The translations under genes and the position numbers were made by a program. The notes beneath the pieces are model-generated. The model was not told the origin of the DNA, ran no database searches, and saw nothing but the letters and a program-made list of their open reading frames with translations. Below, one piece after another: positions 1 through 5,181 of a stretch of 6,888 nucleotides of DNA. How positions within the stretch are numbered: position 1 is the first letter of the stretch; every line of letters begins with the position of its first letter. This DNA is from Oscillospiraceae bacterium (GTDB lineage Bacteria > Bacillota > Clostridia > Oscillospirales > Ruminococcaceae), in NCBI GenBank assembly GCA_019416775.1, contig DXWR01000009.1, forward strand, positions 1 through 6,888, read 5' to 3'.

Positions 1-351
1 GGCTACATCGCCCAGGGCGGTTCCAACCTGTCCGGCGGCCAGAAACAGCGGCTGTCCATTGCCCGGGCCATCTGCCGCCGGCCGGAAATCTTCATCTTTG
101 ACGACTCCTTCTCCGCGTTGGACTACAAAACCGACCGGATCCTGCGTCAGACCTTGCAGCAGGAGTGCGGGGACTCCACCCGGATTATGGTAGCCCAGCG
201 CATCGGCACCATTCGAGACGCAGATAAAATCATTGTGCTGGAGGACGGAAAGATCGCCGGCATGGGCAAGCACGAAGAGCTGATGAAAAGCTGCCCGGTG
301 TACCAGCAGATCGCCCTGTCCCAGCTTTCAAAGGAGGAATTGGCCGAATGA
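1..351 (+). CDS. ABC exporter half-transporter, degenerate-site subunit (3' end only)
   Basis: This is the C-terminal 116 residues of an ABC ATPase; the start, membrane domain and Walker A lie before the window. Counting from the first codon seen, the signature motif LSGGQ is at 10-14, Walker B (IFIFDDS) at 30-36, and the D-loop SALD at 38-41. Two catalytic positions are changed. The residue after the Walker B Asp is Asp35 instead of Glu, and the switch-loop His is Gln66 (VAQRIGTI). Both changes are typical of the non-catalytic partner in heterodimeric exporters of the TM287/TM288 and BmrC/BmrD type, so I infer that role rather than a dead gene. The reading frame is intact, and its stop overlaps the start of the partner gene by ATGA. 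Substrate is unknown; multidrug or lipid export is usual for the family. Confidence 0.93.
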   Translation, partial: GYIAQGGSNLSGGQKQRLSIARAICRRPEIFIFDDSFSALDYKTDRILRQTLQQECGDSTRIMVAQRIGTIRDADKIIVLEDGKIAGMGKHEELMKSCPVYQQIALSQLSKEELAE

Positions 352-2180
352 GCAGTCAACCATCTACCCCCGTCCGCCCGCGTCCCGGCATGGGGGGCCA
401 CGGCATGGGCCGAGGCGGCGGCGAAAAGTCCAAGAACTTTGTGGGCTCCTGGAAAAAGCTGATCCTATACTGTAAGAAATACCTGATTCCCATCCTCATT
501 GCGGTGGTCTGCGCCGCCGGAGGCACCGTCTTTACCCTGGTGGGACCGGACCAGTTATCGGAACTGACCCGGATCATCACCGAAGGGCTGATGACCGGCA
601 TCGACCTAGACGCCGTGTTCCGCATCGGCATCTTTTTAGCCATCCTGTATGTGGCGGGAGCCATTTTGAGCTTTACCCAGCACTTTATTATGTCCACCAT
701 CGCCCAGGGCGTCTCCAAGCAGATGCGCAGCGATATTTCCCGGAAAATCAACCGGCTGCCCATGAGCTTTTACAGCCGCACCTCCAACGGGGATATTCTG
801 TCCCGGGTCACCAACGACGTGGATATGATCTCCCAGTCCTTAAACCAGAGCATCGGCATGATGGTCAGCGCCATCACCCTGTTTTTGGGTTCGCTGATTA
901 TGATGCTGATCACCAACGTGATTTTGACCCTCACCGCCGTGGCCGCCACCCTCATCGGCTTTATCCTGCTGCGGCTGATTACCGGCCGAAGCCAGAAATA
1001 CTTCTCCCGGCAGCAGAAACACCTGGGAGAGCTGGACGGCCACATTGAGGAAATCTACGCCGGCCACACGGTGGTAAAGGCCTACAACGGGGAAGCCGCT
1101 TCCAAAAAGGCCTTTGACAACTACAACCAAAAACTCAAGGACAGCGCCTTCAAGGCCCAGAGCCTGTCCGGCTTGATGCAGCCCTTGATGACCTTCATCG
1201 GCAACTTCGGCTACGTGGCGGTCTGCGTGGTAGGAGCGGTGCTGACCATGAACGGCCAGTGCGGCTTTGAAGTGATTGTGGCCTTTATGATGTATGTGCG
1301 CTACTTCACCCAACCCCTGTCCCAGATCGCCCAGGCCATCCAGTCCCTGCAGTCCGGGGCTGCCGCCGGAGAACGGGTCTTTGAATTTTTGGAAGGGGAA
1401 GAGATGGAGGACGAAAGCCAAAAAACCGCTTCCCTGGACAAAGCAAAGGGTTATGTGGAGTTTGAGCACGTGAAGTTCGGCTATCCCGGCACCGGGAAAA
1501 CCATCATCCACGACTTTTCCGCCAAAGCCAAGCCAGGCCAGAAGATCGCCATTGTAGGCCCCACCGGCGCCGGGAAAACCACCCTGGTGAACCTGCTGAT
1601 GCGGTTCTACGAGATCCAGGACGGCAGCATCCGCATCGACGGCATCTCCACCCAGGATCTAAAGCGGGAGGACGTCCACGCCCAGTTCTGCATGGTGCTC
1701 CAGGACACCTGGCTGTTTGAGGGCACAGTGCGGGAGAACTTGATCTACTGCACCAAAGACGCCGACGACGAAAAGATGAAGGCGGCCTGCAAGGCGGTAG
1801 GGCTGGACCACTTTATCCGCACCCTGTCCCACGGGTACGACACGGTGCTAAACGATTCGGTGAACCTGTCCCAGGGCCAGAAACAGCAGATGACCATTGC
1901 CCGGGCCATGATTGCCGACAAGCCCATGCTGATTTTGGACGAAGCCACCAGCTCGGTGGACACCCGCACCGAACTTCAGATCCAAAGCGCCATGGACCAG
2001 TTGATGCAGAACCGCACCTCCTTTGTCATCGCCCACCGCCTCTCCACCATCAAGAACTCCGACCTGATTTTGGTGCTCAAAGACGGGGACGTCATCGAAA
2101 GCGGCACCCACCAATCCCTGCTGGAACAGGGTGGCTTCTACGCCGACCTGTACAACAGCCAATTCACCCAGGTTTCTTAA
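348..2180 (+). CDS. ABC exporter half-transporter, catalytic subunit (membrane domain fused to ATPase)
   Basis: This complete 610-residue protein has the usual length for a fused type IV (ABCB-like) exporter subunit. A Gly/Pro/Met-rich, probably disordered tail (1-30) precedes a six-helix membrane domain at about 45-325, with hydrophobic runs near 46-66, 93-113, 168-211 and 280-318. The ATPase domain follows: A-loop Tyr379, Walker A GPTGAGKTT (404-412), Q-loop Gln452, signature LSQGQ (507-511), Walker B LILDEAT (528-534) with catalytic Glu532, D-loop SSVD (535-538) and switch His563. The catalytic residues are canonical, while the signature has Gln for the central Gly. Paired with the upstream subunit, this predicts one working and one degenerate ATP site. 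The ATG overlaps the upstream stop (ATGA) and has AAGGAGGA 9 nt before it, suggesting translational coupling and equal subunit amounts. The exported substrate cannot be inferred. Confidence 0.96.
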   Translation: MSSQPSTPVRPRPGMGGHGMGRGGGEKSKNFVGSWKKLILYCKKYLIPILIAVVCAAGGTVFTLVGPDQLSELTRIITEGLMTGIDLDAVFRIGIFLAILYVAGAILSFTQHFIMSTIAQGVSKQMRSDISRKINRLPMSFYSRTSNGDILSRVTNDVDMISQSLNQSIGMMVSAITLFLGSLIMMLITNVILTLTAVAATLIGFILLRLITGRSQKYFSRQQKHLGELDGHIEEIYAGHTVVKAYNGEAASKKAFDNYNQKLKDSAFKAQSLSGLMQPLMTFIGNFGYVAVCVVGAVLTMNGQCGFEVIVAFMMYVRYFTQPLSQIAQAIQSLQSGAAAGERVFEFLEGEEMEDESQKTASLDKAKGYVEFEHVKFGYPGTGKTIIHDFSAKAKPGQKIAIVGPTGAGKTTLVNLLMRFYEIQDGSIRIDGISTQDLKREDVHAQFCMVLQDTWLFEGTVRENLIYCTKDADDEKMKAACKAVGLDHFIRTLSHGYDTVLNDSVNLSQGQKQQMTIARAMIADKPMLILDEATSSVDTRTELQIQSAMDQLMQNRTSFVIAHRLSTIKNSDLILVLKDGDVIESGTHQSLLEQGGFYADLYNSQFTQVS

Positions 2181-2192
2181 GGAGGGGTTTTT

Positions 2193-2798
2193 ATGAAATG
2201 CAACTATCTCACCATCGAGCGGGAGTACGGCAGCGGCGGCACCAAAATCGCCCGCCGGTTGGCGGAAGAATGCGGCCTGCCCTGCTACGGAGTGGAAATT
2301 TTGGAGTCGGTGTCCCAGTCCATCCATGTGCCGGTGGAACAGATCCAGCGATATGAGGAATCGGTGTCCAACAGCTTTCTCTACACCATCTTTATGATGA
2401 GCCGGGCGGACGGCGACAAATCGGATATGCTCAACCGGGAAGGCCACATCTATGTGGCGGAACAGCAGGAGATCCGCCGTTTGGCGGACCGGAGCCGGGC
2501 CATCTTTTTGGGCCACTGCGCCAGCGAGGCGTTAAAGGAGCGCAAAGGGGTGGTGAAGGTGTTTATCCGGGCCAACGAGGAGGACAAAAAGAAGCGGATC
2601 ATGGAGGACTACCAGATTCCGGAAAGCAAGCTGGAAAGCGTGCGCAAGCGGTTTGACTCCAAGCGGGCCAAGTACTACTATGCCAACACCGCCAAGCGCT
2701 GGAACGACCTGAACAACTACGACATTGTGCTGAATTCCTCCCGCTTGGGACTGGAGGGCTGTGTGGAGTTGTTAAAGGGCCTGCTGGGCCAAAAATAA
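2193..2798 (+). CDS. Cytidylate kinase-like P-loop protein
   Basis: This 201-residue protein matches the cytidylate-kinase-like family (Cytidylate_kin2 type) common in Clostridia. The N-terminus has the family P-loop variant REYGSGG (10-16) followed by KIARRLAEE. A core strand IFLGH is at 104-108 and an FIRA strand at 124-127. A basic, lid-like region with RKRFDSKRAKYYY (151-163) leads into the typical ending NYDIVLNSSRLG (175-186). By family analogy it should bind ATP and phosphorylate a small substrate, but true CMP kinase activity is not shown for most members and the real substrate is unknown. It starts 12 nt after the ABC subunit, with AAGGAGG at 2179-2185, and is probably cotranscribed with the exporter. 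Housekeeping Cmk is normally a different protein of about 220 residues, so I give no symbol. Confidence 0.87.
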   Translation: MKCNYLTIEREYGSGGTKIARRLAEECGLPCYGVEILESVSQSIHVPVEQIQRYEESVSNSFLYTIFMMSRADGDKSDMLNREGHIYVAEQQEIRRLADRSRAIFLGHCASEALKERKGVVKVFIRANEEDKKKRIMEDYQIPESKLESVRKRFDSKRAKYYYANTAKRWNDLNNYDIVLNSSRLGLEGCVELLKGLLGQK

Positions 2799-2827
2799 TG
2801 GACATTCCTTTCCATCTATGGTATTCT
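2799..2827 (+). promoter_or_regulatory. Sigma-A-type promoter for the YfcE-like gene
   Basis: A -35 box TGGACA (2799-2804) and a -10 box TATTCT (2822-2827) are separated by exactly 17 nt. A TGG just before the -10 box gives an extended -10 element. Transcription would begin near 2834, about 30 nt before the ATG at 2865. The -35 box begins right after the stop codon of the upstream gene. I see no terminator in between, so read-through from the exporter operon may add to expression. Confidence 0.6.
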
Positions 2828-2864
2828 GGAAGGGAGTAAACCAGAAAAGGTGGGTACAAGTACA

Positions 2865-3410
2865 ATGAAATGGATGATTGCGTCGGACATTCACGGTTCG
2901 GCTTACTACTGCCGTCAGATGCTTGAGGCATATCAGCGGGAACAGGCGGACCGGCTGCTGCTGCTGGGGGACATCCTCTACCACGGTCCCCGCAACGATC
3001 TGCCCAGGGACTACAACCCCAAAGAGGTCATCGCCATGTTAAATCCCCTGCAAAACAGCATTCTCTGCGTGCGGGGCAACTGCGACACCGAGGTGGACCA
3101 GATGGTGCTCCAGTTTCCTATTTTGGCGGACTACTGCCTGCTGTGGAGCGGGCGGCGGATGATCTTTGCCACCCACGGCCACCACTTCAACCAGCAAAGC
3201 CTCCCTCCCCTCCATCCGGGAGACATTCTGCTCCACGGGCACACCCACGTACCCAAATGCGTGGAGGAGGAGACCTATCTCTACTGCAATCCCGGGTCGG
3301 TGTCCATTCCCAAGGAAGAGAGCTGGCACGGCTACATGACCTTAGAGGACAACCGGTTTTTCTGGAAAGACCTTTCCGGCGAGGTGCGGATGGAATATAA
3401 GATTAAGTAA
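2865..3410 (+). CDS. yfcE: YfcE-type metal-dependent phosphodiesterase (calcineurin-like)
   Basis: This 181-residue cytoplasmic metallophosphoesterase is close in length and motifs to E. coli YfcE (about 184 residues). Metal ligands appear in the standard order: SDIHG (Asp8, His10), LLGDILYHGPRN (Asp36), RGNCD (Asn72), THGH (His104) and GHTH (His126, His128), then the family ending NPGSVSIPK. YfcE homologues hydrolyse phosphodiester model substrates with two divalent metals; the physiological substrate is not established. I chose ATG 2865 because the product then starts MKWMIASDIHG, as in relatives, and AAGGTGGG lies about 10 nt upstream. An in-frame GTG at 2850 would add five residues and is less likely. 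The gene has its own promoter and ends before a strong terminator. It may act independently of the exporter operon. Confidence 0.93.
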   Translation: MKWMIASDIHGSAYYCRQMLEAYQREQADRLLLLGDILYHGPRNDLPRDYNPKEVIAMLNPLQNSILCVRGNCDTEVDQMVLQFPILADYCLLWSGRRMIFATHGHHFNQQSLPPLHPGDILLHGHTHVPKCVEEETYLYCNPGSVSIPKEESWHGYMTLEDNRFFWKDLSGEVRMEYKIK

Positions 3411-3435
3411 GACGGCAGACATAAAAGTTTTTAGT

Positions 3436-3485
3436 CCAGTTTTTTACAAAAAACTGGTGGGGTTGCAAGGGGTGAAACCCCTGCA
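3436..3485. repeat. Paired intergenic palindromes (REP-like element)
   Basis: Two inverted repeats lie next to each other. The first is a perfect palindrome with arms CCAGTTTTTT (3436-3445) and AAAAAACTGG (3448-3457) around AC. The second is a GC-rich hairpin, AGGGGT (3468-3473) with ACCCCT (3477-3482) and loop GAA, extended by TGC (3464-3466) and GCA (3483-3485) past one bulged A. Neither is followed by a T-run, so they do not look like standard terminators. The A/T-cored palindrome beside a G/C hairpin resembles short dispersed intergenic repeats of Clostridia, but that is an impression from memory; only one copy is present here. Confidence 0.5.
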
Positions 3486-3504
3486 TTGAAATCACCTAAA
3501 AAGC

Positions 3505-3543
3505 AAAACCACGGTACTGCAAACTTGGTACCGTGGTTTTTTT
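3505..3543. terminator. Bidirectional Rho-independent terminator between converging genes
   Basis: A perfect 13-bp stem, AAAACCACGGTAC (3505-3517) with GTACCGTGGTTTT (3528-3540), closes a 10-nt loop. The plus strand continues as a run of seven T (3537-3543), giving a strong terminator for the YfcE-like gene. Read on the minus strand, the arm ends in TTTT and is followed by GCTTTTT, so it should also stop the Nif11-like transcript, whose stop codon lies about 15 nt away. Confidence 0.9.
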
Positions 3544-3557
3544 CATCAAAATTACGG

Positions 3558-3848
3558 TTACTGCTGGGTTTTCTGATAATATTCCAGCTCCACAAAAAAC
3601 ATCTCGTAGGGGTCGTCGAAGTAGGCGTAGGGGGTGACCCCGCCGCCGTTGGTGCTTTTGAGCTGGTTGCAGCTGTACTCTTCCCCGTCGGAGATAATGT
3701 CCCCGATGGTCAAGTCGTATCCCTCTGCCTGGGCGCAGCGGCAGAACGCCGCCAGCGGGTCGGTTTGGCTGCGGGTGTCCAGCAGTTTTTGGCGGAACGC
3801 GGCGTCGGTTTTGGCCCGCTTCGCCATCTGTTCCATAGCCGGATTCAT
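3558..3848 (-). CDS. Nif11-like small protein, possible RiPP-leader-type
   Basis: This 96-residue soluble protein has no signal peptide or membrane segment. Residues about 5-50 resemble the Nif11-like leader domain: a helix with KTDAAFRQKLLD, a short loop, then a second helix and AQAEGYDLTIGDI, the Gly-Tyr/Phe turn typical of the family. Residues 64-70 read KSTNGGG, followed by a 26-residue aromatic and acidic tail (VTPYAYFDDPYEMFF and onward). In true Nif11-type RiPP precursors a Gly-Gly motif marks leader cleavage. Here the tail has no Cys and no Ser/Thr cluster, and no maturation enzyme is nearby, so it may simply be a conserved small protein of unknown role. The ATG has AAGGGGAG 6 nt upstream and a good promoter, and the gene ends at the shared terminator. 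I am confident the gene is real; the family assignment is by pattern only. Confidence 0.72.
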   Translation of the reverse strand: MNPAMEQMAKRAKTDAAFRQKLLDTRSQTDPLAAFCRCAQAEGYDLTIGDIISDGEEYSCNQLKSTNGGGVTPYAYFDDPYEMFFVELEYYQKTQQ

Positions 3849-3883
3849 GGCAATCTCCCCTTTTTTGTATGATCTTAACCATC

Positions 3884-3911
3884 ATTATAGCACCTTTCTC
3901 GGGAAATACAA
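3884..3911 (-). promoter_or_regulatory. Extended -10 promoter for the Nif11-like gene
   Basis: On the minus strand there is a perfect TATAAT (3884-3889) preceded by TGC, forming an extended -10 element. The -35 region is weak: TTGTAT (3906-3911) at 16-nt spacing is the best candidate. Transcription would begin near 3877, about 30 nt before the ATG. The promoter sits just downstream of the rpsR terminator, so this gene is its own transcription unit. Confidence 0.65.
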
Positions 3912-3913
3912 CG

Positions 3914-3945
3914 AAAAAAGCACCGGCCTTTGTTTTGGCAGGTGC
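3914..3945 (-). terminator. Rho-independent terminator of the rpsF-ssb-rpsR operon
   Basis: On the minus strand, GCACCTGCC (3945-3937) pairs with GGCCGGTGC (3928-3920) with a single T-C mismatch around an 8-nt A-rich loop, followed by TTTTTT (3919-3914). It lies about 40 nt after the rpsR stop codon and before the promoter of the next gene. Confidence 0.85.
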
Positions 3946-3986
3946 TTTCTTGGTTATCCTTTATTTTGTTTACAAAACCCTACGGA

Positions 3987-4223
3987 TTAGTCGCTGACGT
4001 AGGGCAGCAGAGCCAGATGACGGGCACGCTTGATGGCCACGGTCAGCTGACGCTGATGACGGGCGCAGGTACCGGTGACCCGGCGGGGGACGATTTTGCC
4101 CCGCTCAGACAGGTAACGGCGCAGCTTGGCGACGTCCTTGTAATCAACGGTTTCCACTTTATCTACGCAGAATGCGCAAACTTTTCTGCGGCTGCGTTTG
4201 CCGCGGTTGTTCGTTCTTTCCAT
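3987..4223 (-). CDS. rpsR: 30S ribosomal protein S18
   Basis: This small basic protein of the 30S platform binds S6 and 16S rRNA. From the chosen start it has 78 residues, against about 79 in Bacillus subtilis. It carries the family core DYKDVAKLRRYLSERGKI, PRRVTGT, and the ending AIKRARHLALLPYVSD. The pattern KVCAFC (Cys16, Cys19) with TCARH (Cys53, His56) marks the zinc-binding C+ form of S18. An in-frame ATG seven codons upstream (4244) would give 85 residues. I prefer 4223 because the product then has normal family length and AAAGGAATGGTGA precedes it, but the longer form also has a possible site (AAAGGGA) and is not excluded. It is the last gene of the rpsF-ssb-rpsR operon, 57 nt after ssb, and ends before a clear terminator. 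Confidence 0.96.
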   Translation of the reverse strand: MERTNNRGKRSRRKVCAFCVDKVETVDYKDVAKLRRYLSERGKIVPRRVTGTCARHQRQLTVAIKRARHLALLPYVSD

Positions 4224-4280
4224 AATGTCACCATTCCTTTCCATGGTAAAGGTCCCTTTGCGGTCAAGCCGAAAAGGGGA

Positions 4281-4748
4281 TTAGAAGGGCAGATCGGCGT
4301 CGGAGCCGCCCAGATCCTCGTAATCTTCCAAATCGCCCACCGAGAACGAGGTGTTGGCGCTTTTGGCCGGATCGGGGCCTGCCGCAGCGGGATGTTCGGC
4401 CGGAGGAGCAAAACGGCTTTCGCCCGGATGGGACGCGCCCCCCTTGCTCTCTGCAAACCAAACCCGGTCCGCCTGCACTTCGTAGGCGGTGCGGTTGTTG
4501 CCGTCCCGGTCCTGGTATTGGCGGCTCTGGAGGGAACCCTCCAAAGCGATCATATTGCCCTTGAAGAAGTACTTGCTTACAAATTCCGCCGTCTGTCTCC
4601 AGGCGACGATGTTGATCCAATCGGTTTGATCCCGATTGTAATCCCGGGTGACGCCAATGCGAAAAGACGCAACGCTGACCCCGTTGGGGGTGGTGCGCAG
4701 TTCCGGATCGGCGGCCAGGCGGCCCATTAAGATGATCCGATTCAGCAT
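4281..4748 (-). CDS. ssb: Single-stranded DNA-binding protein
   Basis: This 155-residue SSB protects single-stranded DNA in replication, recombination and repair, and normally acts as a tetramer. Residues 1-104 form the OB fold, beginning MLNRIILMGRLAADPELR. They include the typical WINIVAWRQTAEFVSKYFFKG (44-64) and the strand MIALEGSLQSRQYQD (66-80). A Pro/Ala/Ser-rich flexible linker (about 103-140) leads to an acidic tail ending DADLPF, the conserved tip that recruits partner proteins. The ATG has AAAGGAGTGA a few nt upstream. It lies 22 nt after rpsF and upstream of rpsR, the classic arrangement in Firmicutes, so this is probably the main chromosomal SSB rather than a phage or plasmid copy. 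The intact acidic tip and normal length show no sign of decay. Confidence 0.97.
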   Translation of the reverse strand: MLNRIILMGRLAADPELRTTPNGVSVASFRIGVTRDYNRDQTDWINIVAWRQTAEFVSKYFFKGNMIALEGSLQSRQYQDRDGNNRTAYEVQADRVWFAESKGGASHPGESRFAPPAEHPAAAGPDPAKSANTSFSVGDLEDYEDLGGSDADLPF

Positions 4749-4770
4749 AGCTTCGTCACTCCTTTTTCTC

Positions 4771-5067
4771 TTACAGCGCCACGATCAAGGACCGGATCAC
4801 GCCTTCGGTGATCTTGTAGATACGGTCCAGTTCCGCCGGGAAATCCGGGCCGGAAGTGAAGTCAAACTTCACGTAGTAGCCTTCGTGTTCGTAGTTGATG
4901 GGATAGGCCAGACGGCGCTTGCCCCACTCGTCCACGGTGACGGAATCGGCCTTGGAGTGATCGGTAATCAGCTTGGTGAATTTTTCCACCAGGGCTTTGG
5001 TTCCTTCTTCTCCTACCTTTGTACTTACAATGATGATGGATTCATAGCTTTGTTCCAGTTTTGCCAT
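4771..5067 (-). CDS. rpsF: 30S ribosomal protein S6
   Basis: This 98-residue S6 binds S18 on the platform of the small subunit. Visible family features are the first strand SYESIIIVST, the helix with VEKFTKLI, the strongly conserved DEWGKRRLAYPI (near 51-62) and EGYYVKFDFTSGPDFPAELDRIYKI. It ends IRSLIVAL without the long acidic tail of some species. The frame is open upstream to 5157, but the start is set at ATG 5067 because AAAGGAGGTG lies just before it, homology begins there, and the longer form would overlap the promoter. It is the first gene of the operon with ssb and rpsR, driven by a strong promoter, with a structured leader that may allow feedback by the S6-S18 complex. Confidence 0.97.
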   Translation of the reverse strand: MAKLEQSYESIIIVSTKVGEEGTKALVEKFTKLITDHSKADSVTVDEWGKRRLAYPINYEHEGYYVKFDFTSGPDFPAELDRIYKITEGVIRSLIVAL

Positions 5068-5083
5068 GATAGCACCTCCTTTT

Positions 5084-5117
5084 GGACTACGGCCCTGCTT
5101 CCTTGAGCAGAGCAAGG
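5084..5117 (-). promoter_or_regulatory. Structured rpsF leader, possible S6:S18 autoregulatory RNA
   Basis: Between the predicted transcription start (about 5122) and the ribosome binding site, the minus strand can form an 8-bp hairpin: GCUCUGCU (5113-5106) with AGCAGGGC (5099-5092), loop CAAGGA. Immediately after it comes CCG (5092-5090) and then UAGUCC. A second, exclusive hairpin pairs CCUUG (5117-5113) with CAAGG (5105-5101). Many bacteria carry a leader RNA before rpsF that binds the S6:S18 complex and includes a required CCG beside a hairpin. The position and the CCG fit, but I cannot confirm the full consensus by eye. Confidence 0.4.
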
Positions 5118-5128
5118 ATAACTCTGAT

Positions 5129-5157
5129 ATGATACCACAAGGGTTTGGTTTTGTCAA
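5129..5157 (-). promoter_or_regulatory. Strong sigma-A-type promoter of rpsF-ssb-rpsR
   Basis: On the minus strand, a perfect -35 box TTGACA (5157-5152) and a -10 box TATCAT (5134-5129) are spaced by exactly 17 nt, with TGG before the -10 box giving an extended element. Transcription would begin near 5122, leaving a leader of about 55 nt. The -35 box sits inside a small inverted repeat, GGTTT and AAACC around GACA. That repeat is short, lacks a T-run, and is unlikely to be a terminator for the upstream gene. Confidence 0.85.
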
Positions 5158-5181
5158 ACCTTTTTTGCGGATTTTGTTTCG

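Noticed and set aside
840..1511. Long minus-strand open frame (223 codons) inside the ABC exporter gene
   Set aside because: It is antisense to a well-conserved ATPase/membrane gene, its His/Gly/Val-rich product matches no family I know, and it is explained by GC-rich codon use on the other strand.
1848..2516. Minus-strand open frame of 222 codons spanning the ABC and kinase-like genes
   Set aside because: It runs antisense across the boundary of two clear genes and its product has no recognisable motif.
3496..3885. Minus-strand frame of 129 codons overlapping the Nif11-like gene
   Set aside because: It is in a different frame, reads through the terminator, and gives an Arg/Pro/Gly-rich product. 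The 96-codon frame has the better ribosome binding site and composition.
3930..4730. Plus-strand open frame of 266 codons
   Set aside because: It is antisense to both rpsR and ssb, which are unmistakable; the product is not family-like.
5068..5157. Upstream extension of rpsF by 30 codons
   Set aside because: The extension covers the promoter and leader and has no family similarity; AAAGGAGGTG directly precedes the ATG at 5067.
5142..5160. Small inverted repeat GGTTT/AAACC as terminator of the lipoprotein gene
   Set aside because: The stem is only 5 bp, lacks a following T-run, and overlaps the perfect -35 box of rpsF.
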